Shown here one piece after another: positions 32,946 through 41,290 of a stretch of DNA of 64,000 nt. This stretch comes from Deltaproteobacteria bacterium. Its GTDB lineage: Bacteria > Myxococcota_A > UBA796 > CAJQPC01. A program made the translations under genes and the position numbers. The stretch lies in NCBI GenBank assembly GCA_016717595.1, contig JADKFE010000025.1:1-64000 (forward strand), in the 5' to 3' direction. The notes beneath the pieces are model-generated. The model did no database searches. It was not told where the DNA came from and saw only the letters and a program-made list of their open reading frames with translations. Every line of letters begins with the position of its first letter. Within the stretch, counting starts at the first letter, position 1.

Positions 32946-33692
32946 ATGAACCCCAACCCACAACCCGCGAGCGACTACGCCAGCCGGGCCCGCGAAGAGA
33001 CGCTCCGCCGGGACCAGCTCAACCAGTCCCTCAAGCTGCTCCGCCGCGTGCGTGAGGCGGCCCTCGCTGGGGACCCGATCCCAACCATCGAGGAGCTCAT
33101 GGCCATGACCGGCCTGCTCCCCACCGCCACCGACGACCCGCTCACCGCCGTCGAGAGCTTGATCGAGGCCGCCACCGCCGAGCGTGAGGCCTCAAACCGC
33201 CGCATCAAGCTGGCGAAGGCCCTGAGCGACGCCTCCCGTGGGCGCCCCGCCGCCACGAGCGCCCCAGCCGCCGCGGCCCCTTCGCCCTCTTCGCCCCAGC
33301 CCGTCGCCCGGTCCAACGTCGAGGGCAGCCCCCTGGTGGATGAGGCCGATCGCCTGGCCAAGATCTCCGCCCGAGACCTCGACAGCCTGCCCTACGGCGC
33401 GATCTTGCTCGACGAGAGCGGCCGCATCCTCTCGTACAACGACACCGAGTCCCGCATGGCCCGGCTGCCCATCGAGGCCGTGCTGGGCCGCAACTTCTTC
33501 ACCGAGGTCGCGCCCTGCACCCGGGTGAAGGAGTTTGAGGGGCGTTTTCGTGCCCTGGCGAGCGGCCAAGGCCTGCCCGTGGTGAGCTTTGACTTCATCT
33601 TCCCCTTCCCCTTCGGCGCCCAGCGCGTCGCCGTGCTGCTCACCCGCGGCGCGAACCCCGGCACCGTCATCATGGCGCTCCTCCGGCGTTGA
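32946..33692 (+). CDS. Photoactive-yellow-protein-like PAS protein with helical N-terminal domain
   Basis: 248 residues. Residues 1-98 are helical and charged, and 100-125 are an Ala/Pro/Ser linker. Residues 148-248 align with photoactive yellow protein (PYP): LPYGAILLD, ILSYNDTE, GRNFFTEVAPCT, EFEGRF. From Tyr to Cys there is no gap, so the chromophore-pocket residues map one to one: Tyr164 (PYP Tyr42), Glu168 (Glu46) and Cys191 (Cys69, the p-coumarate thioester site). PYP Thr50 and Arg52 are replaced by Ala172 and Leu174. It may be a blue-light sensor or a non-photoactive relative; no tyrosine ammonia lyase or coumarate ligase gene is in the window. The start ATG 32946 is the first good one, 36 bases after the previous gene. 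Confidence 0.82.
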   Translation: MNPNPQPASDYASRAREETLRRDQLNQSLKLLRRVREAALAGDPIPTIEELMAMTGLLPTATDDPLTAVESLIEAATAEREASNRRIKLAKALSDASRGRPAATSAPAAAAPSPSSPQPVARSNVEGSPLVDEADRLAKISARDLDSLPYGAILLDESGRILSYNDTESRMARLPIEAVLGRNFFTEVAPCTRVKEFEGRFRALASGQGLPVVSFDFIFPFPFGAQRVAVLLTRGANPGTVIMALLRR

Positions 33693-33727
33693 GCCGCGGG
33701 CCTGAAACCGAGCCTAGCCCCTGTCAG

Positions 33728-33773
33728 CCCCCTCCGCGGCCGATCCGCCCCACGGTCGGCGCGGCGGGGGTTT
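33728..33773 (+). terminator. GC-rich stem-loop terminator after the PYP-like gene
   Basis: CCCCC-T-CCGCG-G-CCGA (33728-33743) pairs with TCGG-CGCGG-C-GGGGG (33756-33770) with one mismatch and one bulge, followed by TTT. It separates the roadblock/PYP-like unit from radC. Confidence 0.6.
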
Positions 33774-33779
33774 AGAATC

Positions 33780-33795
33780 TGGCACAGTTCTTGCG
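33780..33795 (+). promoter_or_regulatory. Sigma54-type (-24/-12) promoter upstream of radC
   Basis: TGGCACAGTTCTTGCG matches the sigma54 consensus TGGCACR-N4-TTGCW except at the last base. The invariant GG (33781-33782) and GC (33793-33794) are 10 bases apart. Transcription would begin near 33806, 17 bases before the radC ATG. A small hairpin (CCTCTTCAGAGG) just before the ATG includes the AGAGG ribosome binding site. Confidence 0.65.
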
Positions 33796-33822
33796 AAAAG
33801 CGGCCCTCTTCAGAGGTGCGGC

Positions 33823-34563
33823 ATGAACAGCGTGCAGAGTCCCGACCTTCGTGAGCGGTATGTGATCGAGGGTGAGGGCCGGTTTGAGGACGAGGAGCTG
33901 CTGGCGCTGGTCATCGGCACGGGCTCGTCCCGGCGCACGGCGCGGCAGGTCGCGGCGCTGTTGTTGTGCTCGCTGGGCGGCGTCGACGCCGTGCTTCGGG
34001 CCCCGGTGGAGGCCCTGCTCAGCGTGCCCGGCATCGGGATCGCCCAGGCCACACGCCTTCACGCCGCCTTACGCCTCGCCGAGCGTTGCCGCCCGCCGCG
34101 TCGGCCGATCGTGCGCGGCGTGAACGACGTCGTGGCGCTGTTCACGCCGATCTTCATGCCCCTCAACCACGAGGAGCTGCACGGCCTCTACCTCAACGGC
34201 CACGGGCGGGTGCTCGCCATACGCCGCTTGGCGATGGGCGACGGGAGCAACGTGCTCATGGATCCCAAGTGGGTGCTGCGCCCGGCGGTGCAGCTCGGCG
34301 CGAGCGCGGTGATCCTCGCCCACAACCACCCCTGCGGCGACCCGAGCCCCTCCATGAGAGACTACGAGTGCACGATGCGTGTGCACGCGGCCGCGGAGAT
34401 GCTCGGCACCCAGCTCTTTGACCACGTCGTCTTCGCCCCGCCGGAGCACAGCTCCTTCCGGGCCCTGGGCATGCTCCCGATGATTAGGCGGGAGCTCGCC
34501 GGGGGTTACGCGCTCTCGCCGTCGGAGGGCGCGCTCTACGAGGCCGACGATCAGCGACCGTAG
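33823..34563 (+). CDS. radC: RadC/JAB-domain (MPN) protein
   Basis: 246 residues, the usual RadC length. A helix-hairpin-helix-like region (about 75-90, LLSVPGIGIAQATRL) precedes a JAB/MPN metalloprotease-like domain (about 105-225) with the JAMM motif HNHPCGDPSPSMRD, plus an upstream Glu (NHEELHG region). RadC is linked to DNA repair or recombination by name, but its reaction is not settled. The start ATG 33823 has AGAGG six bases upstream. The sigma54-type promoter directly before it suggests condition-specific expression. The stop overlaps the convergent repeat-protein gene by 13 bases. Confidence 0.9.
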   Translation: MNSVQSPDLRERYVIEGEGRFEDEELLALVIGTGSSRRTARQVAALLLCSLGGVDAVLRAPVEALLSVPGIGIAQATRLHAALRLAERCRPPRRPIVRGVNDVVALFTPIFMPLNHEELHGLYLNGHGRVLAIRRLAMGDGSNVLMDPKWVLRPAVQLGASAVILAHNHPCGDPSPSMRDYECTMRVHAAAEMLGTQLFDHVVFAPPEHSSFRALGMLPMIRRELAGGYALSPSEGALYEADDQRP

Positions 34564-34799
34564 AGGTTCAGCACCGTGCCCCAGGCCGTGAGGCTGCCAT
34601 CGTTGATCCAGCCGGTGCCGTTCGGGTCGTCCAGGGGGCAGCCGTTGTTGTTGCCTGAGGACCAGGTGGGGCCCGTGGCGTTGCCCGCGTTGACGAAGGC
34701 CGCGTCGCAGATGCCGTTCACGCCGCCGTCCTCGTCGATGGGGTGCATGTAGAGGTCGGTCTCGCAGAGGTCGCTGCTGGCGAAGTCGCCATCGGTCAT
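34551..34799 (-). CDS. C-terminal end of fibrinogen-like repeat protein (frameshifted part)
   Basis: 82 residues continuing the fibrinogen-related domain of the upstream frame: DLCETDLYMHPIDEDGG, then GPTWSSGNNNGCPLDDPNG and a final GTVLNLYGR. Immediately upstream this frame reads DGYSWP, which joins naturally to CGST at the end of the preceding frame. So a single base is missing near 34818-34826, and the ATG at 34799 is internal. Cys residues here complete the disulfide pattern of the domain. Confidence 0.7.
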   Translation of the reverse strand: MTDGDFASSDLCETDLYMHPIDEDGGVNGICDAAFVNAGNATGPTWSSGNNNGCPLDDPNGTGWINDGSLTAWGTVLNLYGR

Positions 34800-36664
34800 C
34801 GGCCAGGAGTAACCATCGTGGAGCCGCAGTTGTAGCGCGGGATGCTGAGCTGCCAGTCGTAGAAGCTCTGGCTGCCGGAGTCTACGCCCTCATAGACCGC
34901 GTGCATCGTGCTGTCGGTGAACATCAGGTCGGTAAACGGCATCACGAACCAGGCGTTGCCCTTGTAGTTGGAGGTGAGAGACGCCGAGCCGATGGTCGTC
35001 GTCGCCAAGAACACCGTGTCGCTCCAGCCCGAGCCGCCGTTGGTGGCGAGTAAGGTCCAGCCGCCGCCGTACGCGTCCATCTCACACCACACGGTCTCTG
35101 GGGAGTCGCCGGTGAGGTAACCGTCGTAATCGACGCTGTATTGGCCGTCGCCGGTGGAGTAGCCCTTGTTCAAGATGTCGAGGCACGACGTGCCCAAGGC
35201 GCAGGCGCCGGAGTTCTCGGGCTTTACAGAGACGTCGGCGTCGTCACAGTCGTCGCCGCCGCAGGTGATGTCGGCGTAGGTGTCGCCGTCGAGGTCGTTG
35301 TCGACGTCTCCATCACAGTCGTAGTCGTTGCCGTCGCAGCCTTCAGCGGCGCCGGGGTTGTAGTCGCTGTCCCGATCATCACAGTCGCCGCTCGCGCCGA
35401 CATACGCCGCCGTCGGCGCCGAGCAGGCGCTCACCGCCGTGGCGTCGTCGCCATAGCCGTCGTTGTCGCGGTCAAGGGTCCACTCGCTCGTCACGCCCTC
35501 ATCGGTGTCGCCGTCACAGTCGTTGTCTACCTCGTCACAGACCTCCACCGCGCCGGTCCAGGCCAAGGGCTCTTTGTCGTCACAGTCGCCGCTGGCGGTG
35601 ATGTAGCCGTCGGGGGCCTCACAGGCCTGGGTGGAGCGGCTGGGGTTGCCGTAGCCGTCCTCGTCGTTGTCGGCGTAGTAGGTCGTGGTGACGCCCTCGT
35701 CTACGGATCCATCACAGTTGTTGTCTACCTCGTCGCACACCTCTTCAGCGTCGGTCCAGGCCAAAGGCTCGCGATCGTCACAGTCGCCGTCGTTGTCCAC
35801 CGTGCCCGCGGGCTGCTCACAGCTCGCCTTGGCCGTGGCGCCGTCGCCGTAGCCGTCGCTGTCGCGGTCGCTGTACCAGGTGGTCGCGTCGCTGGCGTTG
35901 TCGTCTACGACGCTGTCGCAGTCGTTGTCTAAGCCGTCGCAGACCTCGGACGCGCCGGGGTTCATCGCCGCCTCTAGGTCGTCACAGTCGCCGGAGACCG
36001 CGGCGTAGCCCTCGGGCGCGTCGCAGGACTCTTGGGAGAAGTCGGCGTCACCGTAGGCGTCGGCGTCTTGGTCTTGGTACCAGGTCTCGGCGTCGATGGC
36101 GCCGACGTCGGCCTCTCCGTCACAGTCGTTGTCAATGTCGTCGCAGATCTCCGTGGCCGCGGGGTTCACCGAGCGGGAGGTGTCGTCACACTCCTCGCAG
36201 GCCGCGAAGCCGTCGCCGTCGGCGTCGGTGAGGCCGCTGGATCCATCACAGTTGTAGTCCGTGGGGTCGAGGCAGTCGTCTTCAGGGGCGCCGGGGTAGA
36301 TCGCCGCCTCGCCGTCGTCACAGTCTTCAGTCTGGGTGGTGTAGCCCTCGGGCGCCTCGCAGGCCAAAACGGTGTAGGCCGCCACGCCGAAGCCGTCACC
36401 GTCGGCGTCGGCGTAGTAGGTGGAGAGGTCCGTGGCGTCGGTGTCGATGACCTCGTCACAGTTGTTGTCTAGGCCGTCGCAGAGCTCTTCAGCGTCGGGG
36501 TTCACCGCGGCGTCGTTGTCGTCGCAGTCCTCGTCACCGGTGAAGCCGTCGCCGTCTTCGTCTACGGAGACGGGGGCGGTGTCGAGCACGGTGTCGATGG
36601 GATCTTTGTCTTCAGAGCGACAGCCGAGGGCGGCCAAGGCGAGCAGGACGGGGGAGAGGCGCAT
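34796..36664 (-). CDS. Lipoprotein with MopE-like metal-binding repeats and fibrinogen-like domain (main part)
   Basis: About 622 residues from ATG 36664 (AAGGAG upstream). The lipobox is LAALGC. Then come about nine imperfect units of roughly 45-50 residues of the type DxDGDGF/YGD ... ASGDCDDxEPxxxPGAxEVCDGxDNxCDGxxDE, the putative metal-binding motif first noted in MopE. Each unit likely binds Ca or Cu. From about 510 a fibrinogen-like domain starts (SCLDILNKGYSTGDGQYSVDYDG, VWCEMDAYGGGWTLLATNGG). The frame fails near 34820 and continues at 34551-34799. The product is probably exposed on the cell surface. It is next to the OmpA and FG-GAP proteins of the same type. Confidence 0.82.
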   Translation of the reverse strand: MRLSPVLLALAALGCRSEDKDPIDTVLDTAPVSVDEDGDGFTGDEDCDDNDAAVNPDAEELCDGLDNNCDEVIDTDATDLSTYYADADGDGFGVAAYTVLACEAPEGYTTQTEDCDDGEAAIYPGAPEDDCLDPTDYNCDGSSGLTDADGDGFAACEECDDTSRSVNPAATEICDDIDNDCDGEADVGAIDAETWYQDQDADAYGDADFSQESCDAPEGYAAVSGDCDDLEAAMNPGASEVCDGLDNDCDSVVDDNASDATTWYSDRDSDGYGDGATAKASCEQPAGTVDNDGDCDDREPLAWTDAEEVCDEVDNNCDGSVDEGVTTTYYADNDEDGYGNPSRSTQACEAPDGYITASGDCDDKEPLAWTGAVEVCDEVDNDCDGDTDEGVTSEWTLDRDNDGYGDDATAVSACSAPTAAYVGASGDCDDRDSDYNPGAAEGCDGNDYDCDGDVDNDLDGDTYADITCGGDDCDDADVSVKPENSGACALGTSCLDILNKGYSTGDGQYSVDYDGYLTGDSPETVWCEMDAYGGGWTLLATNGGSGWSDTVFLATTTIGSASLTSNYKGNAWFVMPFTDLMFTDSTMHAVYEGVDSGSQSFYDWQLSIPRYNCGSTMVTPGR

Positions 36665-36755
36665 GAGGAGGCTCCTTCTTTGGAGGGCAGGGGGTGGCCT
36701 CAGCATAGCGGAGGACGCCGCCAAGATCACCCCTCGCCGCGACCTCCGGGGATCC

Positions 36756-38585
36756 TCAGCGCTTCTTCTCCGGCGGCTGCTGCGCCAAGATCACGAACTG
36801 AACCCGACGATTCGCCGCTTGACCGGCCTCGGTGGTGTTTGGCTGAATCGGCTTGCTCTCGCCGTACCCTTGGGCCACGAGGCGCTCGGGGTCTACGCCG
36901 CTGGCGATCAGCCAGGCGCGCACGGTCTCCACTCGCTCCTGGGAGAGCTTGAGGTTGTACTCCGCGTCGCCTTGGTCGTCGGTGTGGCCCTGAATCTCGA
37001 CCCGGGTCAGCTCGGGGTGCTGGATGAGCAGCCCGGCGACCTGGCGCAGGATGGGCTCGGCGTCGGGGCGCAGCGTGGCCGCGTCGAGGTCAAACAGGAT
37101 GGCCTGGGTGATGACCACCTCCTTGGCCTGAAGCTCGACGACCGGGGGTGTGAGGGTCAGCTCCACGACGGTGAGCGCGGTGCTCACGCCGTCGAGCTTG
37201 ATCTGCCGCACCTCGGCGCCTTTGCCCGGGGCGGAGACGAGGAGCTGCCAGTCCCCCGCGCCCAGGACGAGCTGCTCGCGGCCCTCGGCGCCGAGCTGGC
37301 GGGTCTGGGGCGTCGGCCCCGTCAAGGTGACGACGGCGGGCACCGGCTGCCCGGCGGCGTCCTTCACGATGAGGCGCACCGTGCCCGGAAGCCAAGGTAA
37401 GGTGAGCGTCTCGGCCTGGGGGCCCTCGGAGAGCGTCGCGCGTTCAATCGGCAGGGGGCTGTAGCCCTCGGCGGTCAACGACGTGGTGAGCGCGGCGTCG
37501 GGCGCCCGGGGGGGCACACGCAGGCGCCCCTGGGCGTCCGTCGTCAGCGTCACGCCGTCTACGCTGAGGCTCGCCCCCACCACGGGCTCCCCCTGATCAT
37601 TCAGCACAGTCAAGTCCAGCTCGGCCAAGGCATCCGGGCAGCCATCGGCGTCGTTGTAGCCGTTCTTGACCTCGGCCTTACGCACGCAGGCGTCGAGGTC
37701 GTCTACGACGCCGTCAAGATCGCGGTCGGAGGCCGGGTCTACCACCCGGGCGTAGCCGACGCCGCCGAACAGACGCCACTGGGGCGCGCCGACGGCCTCG
37801 CCGAGCCCAACCCCGGCGCCGGCTGTCCAGGTGAGGCCCGTGCCGAGCAGGCCCCGGGCGCTGAGCAGGGCCTCGCCTGGGCGCACGACCCCCTCACCCA
37901 AGGCCCGCTGGAGGTTGGCCTCGGCGGCGACCCCCACGCTTTGGCTCACGGCGAAGGAGGCGCCGCCCGCCAAGAGCAAGGCCGCGCCGCCGATGGCCTC
38001 GGCGGACTGTGTGGCCTCAGCGGCGGGGTGCCGTTGGGCGCCGACGTTGAGATCCACGCTCAAGCGCTCGGCCCGATAGCCCGCGGCGACAAGCGCGCTC
38101 AGGCCCAAGCCCGGCGCGCCAGCGTACTGTGTGGAGTCGCCCGTGGGCAGGTCGAGCCCGGGCACCACACCCAAGGCCAAGCCCGTCGTCTCGGGGATCA
38201 CAAGCCCGATGGGCGCGGCGAGGCGGACGTCCCCAAGCCCCGCGCCTTGTTGGCCTGAGGCGCCCTCGCTGCGCAAGAAGAGCGGCCCCATGACCGCCAC
38301 CGACAGCCTGGGCGTGAGCGCCGCCCCCGCGCTCAGGTTCAGCGCCAGGACGTCGTCCAGAAGCGGCGTCTCGACCACCCCCTCCCAGTCCTCGTAGACC
38401 AAGAGGGCGTTGCCGCGGCTCATGTCCATCGTCCCCGAGACCGAGAACGAGCCGGGGAGCTGCGACGTCACCCGCCAGGTCTCGACGAGGCTCAAGGGCG
38501 CGCCGAGGGTGGGCAGGGGCGTGAAGTGGTGGGCGTCGACGCCCTCGGCCTGGGCCTGGGCGAGGAGAAGCAGAAACAGGGTCAT
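36756..38585 (-). CDS. OmpA-family protein with N-terminal beta-barrel-like domain
   Basis: About 609 residues from ATG 38585 (GGAG five bases upstream). A short signal peptide (MTLFLLLLAQAQA) precedes a Gly/Ala-rich strand-repeat region (about 35-285), likely an outer-membrane barrel. A short Ca-binding thrombospondin-3-like unit follows (DRDLDGVVDDLDAC...NGYNDADGCPD), then two Ig-like/carboxypeptidase-regulatory-like domains (about 320-480). The OmpA peptidoglycan-binding domain is at about 490-600: ILFDLDAATLRPDAEPIL, VEIQGHTDDQGDAEYN, LVAQGYGESKPIQPN and ANRRVQF. It would tie the outer membrane to the cell wall. It starts 12 bases after the stop of the upstream repeat protein. Confidence 0.85.
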   Translation of the reverse strand: MTLFLLLLAQAQAEGVDAHHFTPLPTLGAPLSLVETWRVTSQLPGSFSVSGTMDMSRGNALLVYEDWEGVVETPLLDDVLALNLSAGAALTPRLSVAVMGPLFLRSEGASGQQGAGLGDVRLAAPIGLVIPETTGLALGVVPGLDLPTGDSTQYAGAPGLGLSALVAAGYRAERLSVDLNVGAQRHPAAEATQSAEAIGGAALLLAGGASFAVSQSVGVAAEANLQRALGEGVVRPGEALLSARGLLGTGLTWTAGAGVGLGEAVGAPQWRLFGGVGYARVVDPASDRDLDGVVDDLDACVRKAEVKNGYNDADGCPDALAELDLTVLNDQGEPVVGASLSVDGVTLTTDAQGRLRVPPRAPDAALTTSLTAEGYSPLPIERATLSEGPQAETLTLPWLPGTVRLIVKDAAGQPVPAVVTLTGPTPQTRQLGAEGREQLVLGAGDWQLLVSAPGKGAEVRQIKLDGVSTALTVVELTLTPPVVELQAKEVVITQAILFDLDAATLRPDAEPILRQVAGLLIQHPELTRVEIQGHTDDQGDAEYNLKLSQERVETVRAWLIASGVDPERLVAQGYGESKPIQPNTTEAGQAANRRVQFVILAQQPPEKKR

Positions 38586-38597
38586 CACGGCTCCGGC

Positions 38598-39971
38598 TCA
38601 GCGAGAGGTGGGAGAGCGGCGGCGGCGCGCGGCGAAGGCGAGCAGGCCCGCGGCCAAGGCGAGGCCCGCGCCGGGGGAGGTCGCGCCGGAGGCGGTGGCG
38701 CAGGACACGCCGCCGCCCTTCACCGTGCTGCGGGGCAGGTCATCATCGGCGCTGTTCAGAGGGTCTGAGCCACGATCCACCTCTTCGCCGTCGTTGACGC
38801 CGCCGTCGTCGCTATCAGCGCTCACGGGATCTGTGCCGTGCTCATTGACCTCCTCGCCGTCGCTGAGGCCATCCGCGTCGCTGTCACCGTCGAGGGGATC
38901 GGTGCTGAGCGTGAGCACCTCCTCGCCGTCGCTGAGCCCGTCACCGTCTGTGTCTGGGTTCTGGGGGTCGGTGCCAAGCGGCAGCTCATCGGTGTCGTTG
39001 AGCCCGTCGCCGTCCGCGTCGAGGATCTCAACCTCACCGTCACAGTCGTTGTCCAAGCCGTCGGCGAGCTCCTCCGCGCCCAGGTAGACCGTGTCGTCGG
39101 TGTCGTCGCAGTCGGTGCCGCCGTAGCCGTCGTGGTCTTGGCCGTCGCCGTCGGCGTCGTAGTCTGAAGCCTCGTCACAGTCTTGGTCCACGCCGTCGTA
39201 CCAGATCTCCGTGGCCCCGGCGTAAATGTCCGCGTCCGTGTCGTCGCAGTCCTCGCCGCCCGCGTTCGCCGAGATCTGCCCGTCGCCGTCGGCATCCGCG
39301 ATGTCGCCGCCGTCACAGTCTTGATCAATGCCGTCGTAGAGGATCTCCGTCGCGTCGGGGTTGATCGCGGCGTCGGCGTCGTCACAGTCGCTGTTGTCGT
39401 CGGTGGGGTAGCCCGTGGAGTCATCGCAGAGGGCCTGGCCGGGGTCCGTCTCGTCGCCGAAGCCGTCACCATCGGCGTCCTTGTAGAAGCTCGTCTTGCT
39501 GCTGGCGCTCACCGAGCTGTCCGCGTCATCGGCGAGGCCGTCGCAGTCCTCGTCGGTGTCGCTGGCGTCACACACCTCCGTGGCGCCGGGGTTGATGGCG
39601 CTCACGCTGTCGTCACAGTCGGTCTTGGTGGTGACCTTGTAGGTGCTCGTCGTGTCACAATACGCCGCGCCGGTGTCCGACTTGTCGCCGTAGCCGTCAG
39701 AGTCCGCGTCTTTGTAGTACGTCGTCTTGCCGCTAACGACACGGAGCTGTCGGCGTCGTCGGAGGCCGTCGCAGTCCTCGTCGGTGTCGCTGGCGTCGCA
39801 GACCTCCGTCGCGCCGGGGTTGATCGCGCTCACGGCGTCGTTACAGTCGGTCTTGGTGGTGACCTTGTAGGTGCTCGTCGTGTCACAATACGCCGCGCCC
39901 GCGTCAGACTTGTCGCCGTAACCGTCCGAGTCCGCGTCTTTGTAGTACGTCGTCTTCGTGGCGCTCGACAC
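38598..39971 (-). CDS. C-terminal part of FG-GAP/metal-binding repeat protein, with MYXO-CTERM-like end
   Basis: 457 residues. The first part is two and a half copies of a 77-residue unit (KTTYYKDADSDGYGDKSD ... TDCDDSVSAINPGATEVCDASDTDEDCDGLADD). Degenerate metal-binding units and thrombospondin-3-like repeats follow (DADGLSDGEEVNEHGTDP), then a Cys, a hydrophobic helix and RRRR (VSCATASG...LALAAGLLAFAARRRRS), the MYXO-CTERM type of sorting signal. Between about 39730 and 39760 the frame is locally wrong (GLRRRRQLRVV) and the unit is three bases short. This is the end of one large protein that begins at 43132; the ATG near 39971 is not a real start. Confidence 0.7.
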   Translation of the reverse strand: MSSATKTTYYKDADSDGYGDKSDAGAAYCDTTSTYKVTTKTDCNDAVSAINPGATEVCDASDTDEDCDGLRRRRQLRVVSGKTTYYKDADSDGYGDKSDTGAAYCDTTSTYKVTTKTDCDDSVSAINPGATEVCDASDTDEDCDGLADDADSSVSASSKTSFYKDADGDGFGDETDPGQALCDDSTGYPTDDNSDCDDADAAINPDATEILYDGIDQDCDGGDIADADGDGQISANAGGEDCDDTDADIYAGATEIWYDGVDQDCDEASDYDADGDGQDHDGYGGTDCDDTDDTVYLGAEELADGLDNDCDGEVEILDADGDGLNDTDELPLGTDPQNPDTDGDGLSDGEEVLTLSTDPLDGDSDADGLSDGEEVNEHGTDPVSADSDDGGVNDGEEVDRGSDPLNSADDDLPRSTVKGGGVSCATASGATSPGAGLALAAGLLAFAARRRRSPTSR

Positions 39972-41290
39972 CGAGCTGTCGTTGTCATCGGCGAGGCCGT
40001 CGCAGTCCTCGTCGGTGTTGCTGGCGTCGCAGATCTCCGTCGCGGCGGGGTTGATGGCGCTGGCGTCGTTCGGTCGGTCTAGCCGTCGCAGTCCTCGTCG
40101 GTGTTGCTTCCGTCACACACCTCCGTCGCGCCGGGGTTGATCGCCGAGCTGGAGTCGTTGCAGTCGGTCTTGGAGGTGACCTTGTAGGTGCTGCTCACGT
40201 CACACAGGGCCGAGCCCGTGTCCGACTTGTCGCCGTAGCCGTCGCCATCGGCGTCTTTGTAGTACGTCGTCTTTGTGGCGCTCGACGCCGAGCTGTCGTT
40301 GTCATCGGCGAGGCCGTCGCAGTCCTCATCGGTGTTGCTGGCGTCACACACCTCCGTGGCGCCGGGGTTGATGGCGCTCACGCTGTCGTTGCAGTCGGTC
40401 TTGGTGGTGACCTTGTAGGTGCTCGTGGCGTCACAGTACGCCGCGCCGGTGTCGGACTTGTCGCCGTAACCGTCCGAGTCGGCGTCTTTGTAGTAGGTCG
40501 TCTTCGTGGCGCTCGACGCCGACGTGTCGTTGTTGTCGGCGAGGCTGTCGCAGTCCTCGTCTGTGTTGCTGGCGTCACACACCTCCGTCGCGGCGGGGTT
40601 GATCGCCGAGCTGGAGTCGTTGCAGTCGGTCTTGTTCGTGACCTTGTAGGTGCTCGACGTGTCACACAAGGCCGAGCCGGTGTCGGACTTGTCGCCGTAA
40701 CCGTCGCTGTCCACGTCTTTGTAGTACGTCGTCTTGCCGCTGCTCGACGCCGAGCTGTCGTTGTCATCGGCGAGGCCGTCGCAGTCCTCGTCGGTGTTGC
40801 TGGCGTCACACACCTCCGTGGCGGCGGGGCTGATCGGCGCTGGAGCTGTCGTTGCAGTCGGTCTTGTTCGTCACCTTGTAGGTGCTCGTGGCGTCACAGT
40901 AGGCCGCGCCGGTGTCGGACTTGTCGCCGTAGCCGTCGCCATCAGCGTCTTTGGTAGTACGTCGTCTTCGTGGCGCTCGACGCCGAGCTGTCGTTGTTGT
41001 CGGCGAGGCTGTCGCAGTCCTCATCCGTGTTGCTGGCGGTCGCAGATCTCCGTGGCGCCGGGGCTGATCGACGAGCTGGAGTCGTTGCAGTCGGTGTTGG
41101 TGGTGACCTTGTAGGTGCTGTTCACGTCACAGCGCAGCGAGCCAGCGTCAGATTTGTCACCGTAACCGTCCGAGTCAGCGTCCTTGTAGTAGCGCGTCTT
41201 GCCGGTGCTCGACGCCGAGCTGTCGCCGTCATCGGTGAGGCCGTCACAGTCCTCGTCGGTGTTGCTGGCGTCACACACCTCCGTCGCGCT
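39481..41290 (-). repeat. 231-bp tandem repeat array (77-residue units) inside the FG-GAP protein gene
   Basis: A landmark coding for Thr-Tyr-Tyr-Lys-Asp or close variants starts at 39481, 39712, 39940, 40257, 40488, 40719, 40951 and 41184. Spacings are 231, 228, 317, 231, 231, 232 and 233 bases. The units are near-identical in DNA, unlike the diverged repeats elsewhere. The 317 spacing is one unit plus 86 bases, a collapsed or truncated copy. The 232 and 233 steps hold single-base insertions. Confidence 0.85.
40079..40813 (-). CDS. Middle fragment of the 77-residue-repeat protein
   Basis: 244 residues made only of just over three 77-residue units, each with TTYYKDxDSDGYGDKSDTG, a TSTYKVTxKTDCND core and PxATEVCDxSNTDEDCDGL. 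It has no start signals of its own. The frame is cut at 40079 (an 86-base partial unit at 40.02-40.08 kb) and at about 40.83 kb (an extra base). I consider it an internal piece of the protein encoded from 43132 to 38598, not a gene. Confidence 0.6.
   Translation of the reverse strand: MCDASNTDEDCDGLADDNDSSASSSGKTTYYKDVDSDGYGDKSDTGSALCDTSSTYKVTNKTDCNDSSSAINPAATEVCDASNTDEDCDSLADNNDTSASSATKTTYYKDADSDGYGDKSDTGAAYCDATSTYKVTTKTDCNDSVSAINPGATEVCDASNTDEDCDGLADDNDSSASSATKTTYYKDADGDGYGDKSDTGSALCDVSSTYKVTSKTDCNDSSSAINPGATEVCDGSNTDEDCDG

Noticed and set aside
35141..35932. Plus-strand Val-rich open frame of 263 codons
   Set aside because: Complement of the MopE-like repeats (DCDD reads as VVTV); no protein-like character of its own.
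39481..41290. CRISPR array or satellite DNA
   Set aside because: The period is 231 bases with no short direct repeats and unique spacers, and the units encode 77-residue protein repeats in one frame.
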